From Methanobacteriota archaeon (GTDB taxonomy: Archaea; Methanobacteriota; Methanobacteria; Methanobacteriales; Methanobacteriaceae): a stretch of 10,687 bases of DNA. The stretch covers positions 1 to 10,687 of the forward strand of contig JAEYQZ010000241.1 in assembly GCA_023409695.1 (NCBI GenBank), given 5' to 3'. Positions 5,207 to 10,687 of this stretch are shown here, one piece after another. The translations under genes and the position numbers were made by a program. The notes beneath the pieces were generated by a model. That model was not told where the DNA came from and made no database searches. It saw only the letters and a program-made list of their open reading frames with translations. Every line of letters begins with the position of its first letter. The stretch's first letter is position 1.

Positions 5207-5293
5207 AAGTTATGTGCATCCTTATTTTATAGAAATGCTCTATTTTATTAAATTGCATCTATATGTTATTTATAAATGGTAATATAAACCTAA

Positions 5294-5324
5294 AATATAT
5301 TATAAAATTAGATAAGATATAATT
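5294..5324 (+). promoter_or_regulatory. TATA-like boxes for the rhamnose operon
   Basis: AATATATTATAAAAT (5294-5308) and AGATATAATTT (5316-5324 region) precede rfbD by about 40-65 bases. Either could drive transcription starting at ~5330-5350, giving a short leader with the weak AGGA site at 5351-5354. Choosing between them is not possible by eye. Confidence 0.35.
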
Positions 5325-5363
5325 TTTATTGCATATGATTTACTTATTATAGGATTTGAGAAA

Positions 5364-6200
5364 ATGAAAGTATTAATCATCGGTTCAGAAGGTATGTTGG
5401 GTCATGATCTTGTGGATAGTTTATCTACAGAAAATGAAATTAGTACCACGACAATTGACACTTTAGATATTACAGATATTAATAAAACAATTAAAACAGT
5501 AAAAGAAATTAATCCGGATGTGGTGGTGAATGCTGCCGCATTTACCAATGTGAATGAATGTGAATCTAAATTTGATTTAGCATATAAAGTAAATGTACTA
5601 GGAACAAGGAATATAGCTGTAGCATGCAGTAAAACTGACAGTGCACTTGTTTATATATCTACTGATTATGTTTTTGACGGTACTAAGGGTGATTCATATT
5701 ATGAATATGATCAAACCAATCCATTAAGTGCTTATGGTAAAACCAAGTATTTAGGTGAGGTTTATACTCGTGATATTTTAAACAAATTTTATATAGTTAG
5801 AACTGCTTGGTTATATGGTTACCACGGCCCTAATTTTGTTACCACTATGCTTAATTTAGCCAAAACAAATGATTCGATTTCTGTTGTTAATGATCAGGTG
5901 GGCTGTCCTACTTATACTGTAGATCTCGCAAATGCCATTGAGCAGCTTATTAAAAAACCAGCCTACGGCGTTTATCATGTTACAAATAGCGGGCACTGCT
6001 CATGGTATGAATATGCCAGAGAAATTTTTGATATAGCTGGAAGTGATGTAGAAGTAAAGCCAGTTACTACAGAAGAGTTTCCTACACCTGCCTTAAGGCC
6101 AGAATATTCAGTTCTTGAAAATTATAACTGGAAAATGGAAGGTTTTCCTGAACTTAGAAATTATAAAGATGCTTTAAGGGAATATATGGGGCTATTATAA
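5364..6200 (+). CDS. rfbD: dTDP-4-dehydrorhamnose reductase (RmlD/RfbD)
   Basis: A 278-residue short-chain dehydrogenase that performs the last step of dTDP-L-rhamnose synthesis, NAD(P)H-dependent reduction of dTDP-4-keto-L-rhamnose. Seen: the nucleotide-binding GSEGMLG (G7, G10, G13), NAAAFTNVNECE (56-67), the catalytic STDYVFDG (99-106; T100) with Y124 and K128 in AYGKTK, RTAWLYG (146-152), DQVGCPTYTVDLA (177-189) and RPEYSVL (245-251). All are normal for RmlD and the length is typical. It opens the rfbDACB operon, 25 bases before rfbA. The ribosome site is weak (AGGA 5351-5354, nine bases before the ATG). Confidence 0.95.
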   Translation: MKVLIIGSEGMLGHDLVDSLSTENEISTTTIDTLDITDINKTIKTVKEINPDVVVNAAAFTNVNECESKFDLAYKVNVLGTRNIAVACSKTDSALVYISTDYVFDGTKGDSYYEYDQTNPLSAYGKTKYLGEVYTRDILNKFYIVRTAWLYGYHGPNFVTTMLNLAKTNDSISVVNDQVGCPTYTVDLANAIEQLIKKPAYGVYHVTNSGHCSWYEYAREIFDIAGSDVEVKPVTTEEFPTPALRPEYSVLENYNWKMEGFPELRNYKDALREYMGLL

Positions 6201-6225
6201 ATTGATGGAGAAAGGAGGATAATAA

Positions 6226-7101
6226 ATGAAAGGAATAGTTCTGGCAGGAGGATCAGGTACAAGACTTTATCCAATTACAAAATCTATTTCAAAGCAGCTG
6301 ATCCCTATTTATGACAAACCAATGGTATATTATCCATTATCGGTTCTTATGCTTGCGGGTATTAAAGAGATACTGATTATCTCAACTCCTCGAGATTTAC
6401 CTCTCTATGAAGAATTATTAGGAGACGGCAGTGATTTAGGAGTTTCTTTTTCGTATGCTGTGCAAGATGAGCCTAGAGGACTTGCAGAAGCATTTATAGT
6501 TGGGGAAGATTTCATTGGTGATGACAGTGTGGCCTTGGTACTTGGAGATAATATATTTCACGGTCACAGGTTCAGTGAAATATTAAAAAGGGCTGCATCA
6601 CTCGAAGAGGGTGCAGTTATTTTTGGATATTATGTTAAAAATCCAAGGGCTTTTGGTGTTGTTGAATTTGATGAGGAAGGTAATGTACTTTCTCTTGAGG
6701 AGAAACCAGAAAATCCAAAATCTAAATATGTTATTCCGGGACTCTATTTCTATGATAATGACGTAATTGAAATAGCTAAAAATGTAAAGCCATCTGCTCG
6801 AGGAGAACTTGAGATTACATCTGTAAATGAAGAATACTTAAAGAGAAAACAATTAAAAGTTGAACTGTTAGGTCGTGGGATGGCCTGGCTAGATACAGGA
6901 ACACATGATGGGCTTCTAGAGGCCAGTAACTTTGTTGAAGCTATACAGAAAAGACAGGGATTTTTTATAGCGTGCCTGGAAGAAATTGCTTACCATAGTG
7001 GGTGGATAGGTACCGAAAAAGTTCTTAAACTGGCTAAAACTTTAGAAAAAACTGAATACGGTAATTATCTTATTGAACTGGTGAACAACAATCGATTTTA
7101 A
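6226..7101 (+). CDS. rfbA: Glucose-1-phosphate thymidylyltransferase (RmlA/RfbA)
   Basis: A 291-residue nucleotidyltransferase that makes dTDP-glucose from dTTP and glucose-1-phosphate, the first step of the pathway. Seen: LAGGSGTRLYPIT (6-18) for dTTP binding, K23 in SKQLIP, DKPMVYYPLSVLMLAGI (30-46), QDEPRGLAEAF (80-90), the metal-binding D108 in LGDNIFHG, EEKPENPKS (158-166), and D223 in WLDTGTHDGLLEAS. The length and the C-terminal helical part (about 235-291) match the short RmlA form. Its site AAAGGAGG (6211-6218), seven bases before the ATG, is among the best in the window. It is the second gene of the operon. Confidence 0.96.
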   Translation: MKGIVLAGGSGTRLYPITKSISKQLIPIYDKPMVYYPLSVLMLAGIKEILIISTPRDLPLYEELLGDGSDLGVSFSYAVQDEPRGLAEAFIVGEDFIGDDSVALVLGDNIFHGHRFSEILKRAASLEEGAVIFGYYVKNPRAFGVVEFDEEGNVLSLEEKPENPKSKYVIPGLYFYDNDVIEIAKNVKPSARGELEITSVNEEYLKRKQLKVELLGRGMAWLDTGTHDGLLEASNFVEAIQKRQGFFIACLEEIAYHSGWIGTEKVLKLAKTLEKTEYGNYLIELVNNNRF

Positions 7102-7137
7102 AATTAAAATTTAAAAAAATTCAAACGAGTGGAGAGT

Positions 7138-7695
7138 ATGGGTAAATTTAAATTTATAAAAACATCTATTGAGGATGTTTATGTCATAGAACCTACAGTT
7201 TTTGGAGATGAAAGGGGTTACTTCATGGAAACTTACCATGCAGAAGAATTTAGGGAAGCAGGATTAGATTTTAACTTTGTTCAGGACAATCAGTCAAAAT
7301 CTAAAAAAGGAGTTCTCAGGGGACTTCATTTTCAGTGTACCAAACCTCAAGGTAAACTGGTTCGTGTTATCAAAGGCGAAGTATTCGACGTGGCAGTTGA
7401 TTTAAGGAAGAATTCACCAACCTATGGCAAATGGGAAGGAGTTATTCTTTCGGAGGAAAATAAAAAACAGTTTTATGTACCTGAAGGGTTTGCACATGGT
7501 TTTTTAGTACTTTCAGATGAAGCAGAATTTACCTATAAATGCACCAACTTTTACGATCCTAACGATGAAGGCGGAATAATCTGGAATGATTCCGATATAA
7601 ACGTTGAATGGCCAATTGGTTCAGATATGGAAATTATTCTATCTGAAAAGGACGAAAAGTTGAAAACATTTAAAGAAAGTGATATTGATTTTTAA
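7138..7695 (+). CDS. rfbC: dTDP-4-dehydrorhamnose 3,5-epimerase (RmlC/RfbC)
   Basis: A 185-residue cupin epimerase that converts dTDP-4-keto-6-deoxyglucose to dTDP-4-keto-L-rhamnose. Seen: FGDERGYFMETY (22-33), QDNQSKSKKGVLRGLHFQ (49-66) with the catalytic His64, GKLVRVIKGEVFDVAVDLR (72-90), VPEGFAHGFLVLSD (114-127), the YKCTNFYDP stretch with Y133 and Y139, and EGGIIWNDSDINVEWP (144-159). The frame also has a GTG three codons earlier (7129); the ATG at 7138 is preferred because MGKFKFIKT matches the usual start of the family and the GGAG at 7131-7134 would serve it, though at a short spacing of three bases. Third gene of the operon, 36 bases after rfbA. Confidence 0.94.
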   Translation: MGKFKFIKTSIEDVYVIEPTVFGDERGYFMETYHAEEFREAGLDFNFVQDNQSKSKKGVLRGLHFQCTKPQGKLVRVIKGEVFDVAVDLRKNSPTYGKWEGVILSEENKKQFYVPEGFAHGFLVLSDEAEFTYKCTNFYDPNDEGGIIWNDSDINVEWPIGSDMEIILSEKDEKLKTFKESDIDF

Positions 7696-7717
7696 ATAAG
7701 ACTATGGGGAATAAATA

Positions 7718-8725
7718 ATGACAAAGATACTGATTACAGGGGGAGCAGGGTTCATAGGAAGCAATTTTGTAAGTTACATGCTTGATAAATATGATGACTA
7801 CCAAATTGTGAATTTAGACTCCCTCACATACTGCGGAAATCTGGAGAATTTGACCGAAATTGAAGATAATCCTAATTATACCTTTTGTAAGGGTGATATA
7901 ACAGATAAGGAGTTAGTTTTTAAAATTACCTCAGATGTGGACTATATTATTAACTTTGCAGCAGAATCTCATGTAGACCGCAGTATTGAAGATCCGGAGA
8001 TATTTATAAAATCAAACGTACTCGGAACCCAGGTTCTACTGGACGCTGCCAAAGAATACGGGGTTAAAAAATATTTACAGGTATCCACCGATGAAGTTTA
8101 TGGTTCATTGGGTAAAACAGGTTATTTCAGGGAAGATACGCCCCTGGCTCCTAATAGTCCTTATTCTGCAAGTAAAGCCAGTGCTGATTTAATGGTCAGG
8201 GCTTATAATAAAACATTTGATCTGCCTGTAAACATAACCCGTTGTTCCAATAATTACGGCCCATATCAGTTTCCAGAGAAATTAATCCCTTTAATGATAT
8301 CCAATGCCCTTGAAGATAAGCCGCTGCCGGTATATGGCGATGGGCTGAATATAAGGGATTGGTTACATGTTTACGACCACTGTTCTGCTATAGATCTTGT
8401 TCTTCATAAGGGGAAAATTGGTGAAATCTATAATATAGGTGGAAACAATGAGAAAAAAAATATAGAAATAGTAAAATTAATTCTTCAAAACTTAGATAAG
8501 CCTGAATCACTTATTAAGTTCGTAAAAGATAGATTGGGTCATGATAAAAGATATGCCATAGATTCCAGCAAAATACAAACTGAATTAGGCTGGATACCAA
8601 AATATACATTTGAAACCGGTATCGCTGAAACCATTAAATGGTATTTAGATAACCGAGAGTGGTGGGAAAGGATAAAAAGTGGCGAATATATGGCTTATTA
8701 TGAAAGAATGTACAAAGATAGATGA
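7718..8725 (+). CDS. rfbB: dTDP-glucose 4,6-dehydratase (RmlB/RfbB)
   Basis: A 335-residue extended short-chain dehydrogenase that makes dTDP-4-keto-6-deoxyglucose from dTDP-glucose with bound NAD+. Seen: GGAGFIG (8-14), NLDSLTYCGNLENL (32-45), AAESHVDRSI (81-90), the catalytic T124-D125-E126 in STDEVYGS, Y149 and K153 in YSASKAS, NNYGPYQFPEKLIP (178-191), the substrate-binding RDWLHVYDHCSAI (213-225), and DRLGHDKRYAID (271-282). Complete and of usual length. GGGGA at 7706-7710, seven bases before the ATG, is its ribosome site. It is last in the operon, 22 bases after rfbC, and convergent with the MarR gene. Confidence 0.96.
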   Translation: MTKILITGGAGFIGSNFVSYMLDKYDDYQIVNLDSLTYCGNLENLTEIEDNPNYTFCKGDITDKELVFKITSDVDYIINFAAESHVDRSIEDPEIFIKSNVLGTQVLLDAAKEYGVKKYLQVSTDEVYGSLGKTGYFREDTPLAPNSPYSASKASADLMVRAYNKTFDLPVNITRCSNNYGPYQFPEKLIPLMISNALEDKPLPVYGDGLNIRDWLHVYDHCSAIDLVLHKGKIGEIYNIGGNNEKKNIEIVKLILQNLDKPESLIKFVKDRLGHDKRYAIDSSKIQTELGWIPKYTFETGIAETIKWYLDNREWWERIKSGEYMAYYERMYKDR

Positions 8726-8731
8726 TTTAAG

Positions 8732-8780
8732 AGGGATTTAGTTAATTATCTCCCTAAACATTTTAATATCTTATGATATT
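8732..8780. terminator. Probable terminator region between convergent rfbB and marR genes
   Basis: Two hairpins fit in the 73-base convergent gap: AGGGA (8732-8736) with TCCCT (8751-8755), and AATATC (8765-8770) with GATATT (8775-8780) around a TTAT loop. A T6 run (8804-8809 region) follows on the plus strand inside the 3' end of the regulator gene. The stems are short, but the location is where both transcripts must end. Confidence 0.35.
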
Positions 8781-8798
8781 TGGCCCAAAACTCTCAAT

Positions 8799-9290
8799 TT
8801 ACTTTTTTGCATTTTTAGCTTCAGTATATAAATTTCCAGATATTTTTTCCAGTTTCATTACAATTTTAAATAATGAGCTTATTTCTTCATCATCCAATCC
8901 TTTAAATAGGGAAATTATGGATTGGGCATCTTCAGGACTTCTTTTTTCCCAGTATCTCCTGCACTCATCTGTAGTTCTTAATCTTAAAATACGTCTGTTA
9001 TCTGGGTCTCGTTCTATTTTCATAAAGCCCCTTGCTTCTAATCGGACTGCCAGCTGCTTCACGTTTTGATGGGTAGTACTTAACGCATCTGCAACTTCCT
9101 GCATAGACGGGTCGTGATTAAAGGCATTTTCTATAACAATCATCATTAACCATTGTTTAGTTGTTATTTTATCCTCTGCAAGTTCCTTGTTTATTATATA
9201 TCCCCAGCGTTGTTGAATAAGAAATATAAATACCAGTATGTATTGCTCCATCTCAAATCGGTTTGGATGTCCATTTGAATTCTGTTCCAT
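8799..9290 (-). CDS. MarR-family transcriptional regulator
   Basis: A 163-residue winged-helix regulator. An N-terminal helix (14-38) and the C-terminal helices (116-158) make the usual dimer; the DNA-binding core is ITTKQWLMMIVIENA (42-56), PSMQEVADAL (61-70), the recognition helix THQNVKQLAVRLEARGF (73-89), and the wing ERDPDNRRILRLRTT (93-107) with the D-x-R/RR pattern of the family. One cysteine (C110) is present. The ligand is unknown. The gene stands alone, convergent with rfbB and downstream of the surface-protein gene on the same strand. Its upstream region has a perfect 9-bp inverted repeat around a 12-bp palindrome that overlaps the likely TATA box, which suggests autorepression. 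The leader has only a weak GAG site. Confidence 0.9.
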   Translation of the reverse strand: MEQNSNGHPNRFEMEQYILVFIFLIQQRWGYIINKELAEDKITTKQWLMMIVIENAFNHDPSMQEVADALSTTHQNVKQLAVRLEARGFMKIERDPDNRRILRLRTTDECRRYWEKRSPEDAQSIISLFKGLDDEEISSLFKIVMKLEKISGNLYTEAKNAKK

Positions 9291-9306
9291 TTTTATCAGC
9301 TCATAG

Positions 9307-9360
9307 ATGTTATCCGTATTTTTCCATAAACATGTAATATATTACCTGTATGGATAACAT
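9307..9360 (-). promoter_or_regulatory. Candidate MarR operator and promoter
   Basis: ATGTTATCC (9307-9315) and GGATAACAT (9352-9360) are exact reverse complements 36 bases apart. Between them lies the perfect palindrome GTAATATATTAC (9334-9345), the likely minus-strand TATA box; it would place the transcription start near 9312 and leave a leader of about 22 bases before the ATG at 9290. Two nested symmetric elements over the core promoter are the classical arrangement for an autoregulating MarR dimer. Confidence 0.55.
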
Positions 9361-9453
9361 ATTGCCTAATAAGAATATAAACTTTGTGGAATTGAATTTT
9401 ATATAAAAAGAGAATAAAGGTTAGGTGCCTCTGAATCAATAAATTTAATTGGA

Positions 9454-10687
9454 TTATGTGATTTTAAAGCTTTTTACAGTTTGTTCAATTAAATAATCGT
9501 CTTTTTCATAGTAGTCGCTGAAAACCATTAACTGCAGTTCATATACATTTACATTATCCTTTGTAATTGTTGTCCTGTCTATGTAAAACGGCGCTGCTAT
9601 ATCGTTAGAAAATACGGGATTATTCTGGCATTTATATATAGTTCTAAATCCAGTTACGCCGTTATAATTGATATCCTGCTCAAAAACCTCGACTCCGCCC
9701 CACCATGTACGTGTATGTACATCCTGCGTGTTTTTATAATCTTGAAGCGAGTTTCCAAACTCATTACCAATTTTACCATACCAGACTATAGCTTCAACAC
9801 TATTTCCATATACTAAATACAATCTGGCATCTTTTCCTGCATTTTTATAGGATTGCTTTTCCCATACTGCAGGGTAACTAATTGAAAAGCCTTTTCCAGT
9901 AAAATTTTTCATTTTAACACTGTTTGAGAGATAGCTGTTGTTAAAAATGGACATAATTGATGGAAATATATCATAATCCCTGGTGACATTTTGAATTTGA
10001 TTACTATCACGTTTACCTGTAGATGCAGCAGTCACGTTAAAGTAAGCTGATGTAGAATTCAGTGGAACATAGAACTTCTGTTTAAAATACCCGTTGGAAT
10101 CAGCCTTCAAAGTGATATTATTAATCACCGGATCATTAAAGGCTGTATCTACATAACTTTGAAGGTTAAGATTACTTCTTAAGGTCATATTTGACATGAT
10201 ATAAATAGTAGCGCCAGGATCGCTTTTACCTTCTAGTACAAGACTTTTATTCCCATAATTGAGTTCCTGCAAGGGTTTAATTGAAAGAAATGTTAACGGG
10301 CGTTGTATTTCCATATCCTGGGAAACTTCATATTTTCCATGTACCTGTGAAACTACTGAAACTTTAGTATCAGTGACACTAAGTGGAATGTTAAGATTGT
10401 AACTAAAGCTACCGTTATCATCTACCTTAACTGGTACTTTATTTAAGTTCAAATCAGCATCATATAAAAAAACTTGGGCATTTGGCTCTGAGGAACCTTT
10501 TATAGTATACTCAAGTGTGCTGCTATCTATTTGAGCGTTAGGTGTCTCTAAAGATAAGTAAGTAATATCGGGAACCAGTACTCCTGCCATTACAATGAAC
10601 ACTAAAGCACCTATACAAAACGCACTTAATCCCAGCACTGCTTTATTAGTATTGCTCTGTCCTTTGAACCATTCTTTTAGTTTATCC
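9454..10687 (-). CDS. Membrane-anchored surface protein with two Ig-like repeats and a PsbP-like C-terminal domain (partial)
   Basis: The frame stays open to the right edge, so the true start lies outside; the GTG at 10638 is an internal valine. Visible residues (about 410) are: a polar stretch DKLKEWFKGQSNTNKA (1-16), a membrane helix (17-39), then an extracytoplasmic part. Two Ig-like beta domains (~43-130 and 131-237) share IxGxSxPxAxV (GSSEPNAQV and GKSDPGATI) and DxNGxF...PL. A C-terminal domain (~260-410), with FSISYPAVWEKQ near its start and EQTVKSFKI at its end, resembles the PsbP/Mog1-like fold seen in many Methanobacterium surface proteins. It has many NxS/T sites. The window edge probably cuts off a short cytoplasmic N-terminus, possibly a zinc ribbon as in similar methanogen proteins (inference). 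Function unknown; adhesion or a cell-envelope role is plausible. It may share a transcript with marR, 163 bases downstream, though marR has its own promoter. Confidence 0.8.
   Translation of the reverse strand, partial: DKLKEWFKGQSNTNKAVLGLSAFCIGALVFIVMAGVLVPDITYLSLETPNAQIDSSTLEYTIKGSSEPNAQVFLYDADLNLNKVPVKVDDNGSFSYNLNIPLSVTDTKVSVVSQVHGKYEVSQDMEIQRPLTFLSIKPLQELNYGNKSLVLEGKSDPGATIYIMSNMTLRSNLNLQSYVDTAFNDPVINNITLKADSNGYFKQKFYVPLNSTSAYFNVTAASTGKRDSNQIQNVTRDYDIFPSIMSIFNNSYLSNSVKMKNFTGKGFSISYPAVWEKQSYKNAGKDARLYLVYGNSVEAIVWYGKIGNEFGNSLQDYKNTQDVHTRTWWGGVEVFEQDINYNGVTGFRTIYKCQNNPVFSNDIAAPFYIDRTTITKDNVNVYELQLMVFSDYYEKDDYLIEQTVKSFKIT

Larger units (their letters stand above)
5033..5363. other. Non-coding gap between nikR and the rhamnose operon
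   Basis: This 331-base AT-rich stretch has no credible open frame. It holds an inverted pair of TTATAGTGAATAA elements (5078-5090 and 5194-5206), a duplicate of part of the nikR promoter (5058-5090 resembling 4597-4631), and the presumed rfbD promoter near its right end. Nothing else is evident apart from short direct repeats such as TGCATC at about 5215 and 5254. Confidence 0.6.

Noticed and set aside
7129..7137. GTG start three codons before the rfbC ATG
   Set aside because: Using it would place GGAG inside the coding region; the ATG at 7138 gives the usual RmlC N-terminus. Not fully excluded.
8773..9069. 98-codon plus-strand open frame
   Set aside because: Antisense shadow of the MarR gene; overlaps the presumed terminator and has no ribosome site.
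10636..10638. GTG as the start of the surface protein
   Set aside because: The same frame continues upstream to the edge with a polar stretch followed by the membrane helix, as in related anchored proteins, so this is an internal valine.

Overview
The window is AT-rich, with short intergenic gaps inside operons and AT-only gaps between them. It looks archaeal, most likely a methanogen of the Methanobacteriales (Methanobacterium-like). The reasons are: TATA-like boxes about 25-30 bases before several starts, some of which look leaderless; strong AGGAGGTG-type ribosome sites before others; a NikR-type ribbon-helix-helix regulator with ACT-like metal domain; and a membrane-anchored surface protein with Ig-like repeats and a PsbP-like end. 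The taxon is an inference from style and gene content, not from a marker gene.

Layout. Positions 1-63 hold the last 20 codons of an unidentified plus-strand gene, followed by a small hairpin and T-run. Positions 64-579 have no convincing protein gene but contain three inverted repeats that may belong to a structured RNA or to terminators. Positions 580-1513 (minus) are a tight two-gene unit: a secreted or membrane-anchored protein and a four-helix membrane protein, both of unknown function. Positions 1514-1940 hold a divergent 24-codon small ORF with a near-perfect ribosome site that is partly buried in a hairpin. Positions 1941-4526 (minus) are a complete ZnuABC-type metal ABC transporter in the order znuA-znuC-znuB. 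A NikR-like regulator (4649-5032, plus) diverges from it. Positions 5033-5363 are non-coding and carry repeats of an element also present in the regulator's promoter. Positions 5364-8725 (plus) are the complete dTDP-L-rhamnose operon rfbD-rfbA-rfbC-rfbB. Convergent to it is a MarR-family regulator (8799-9290, minus) with an inverted-repeat operator candidate. A large surface protein (9454-10687, minus) runs off the right edge, so its true start lies outside.

How the genes fit together. The NikR-like protein is the natural candidate for metal-dependent control of znuABC and of itself: all four metal ligands known from E. coli NikR are present, although the adjacent transporter is of the zinc/manganese type rather than the nickel type. 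The rhamnose genes turn glucose-1-phosphate into dTDP-L-rhamnose for surface glycans; no glycosyltransferase lies in the window. The MarR protein has its own operator-like sequence and may also affect the surface protein upstream.

The least explained items are the small ORF with a self-sequestered ribosome site, the three copies of TTATAGTGAATWA around the NikR gene, a decayed duplicate of the znuC start region, and the two-gene membrane module whose smaller protein is an exact-spacing internal duplication.
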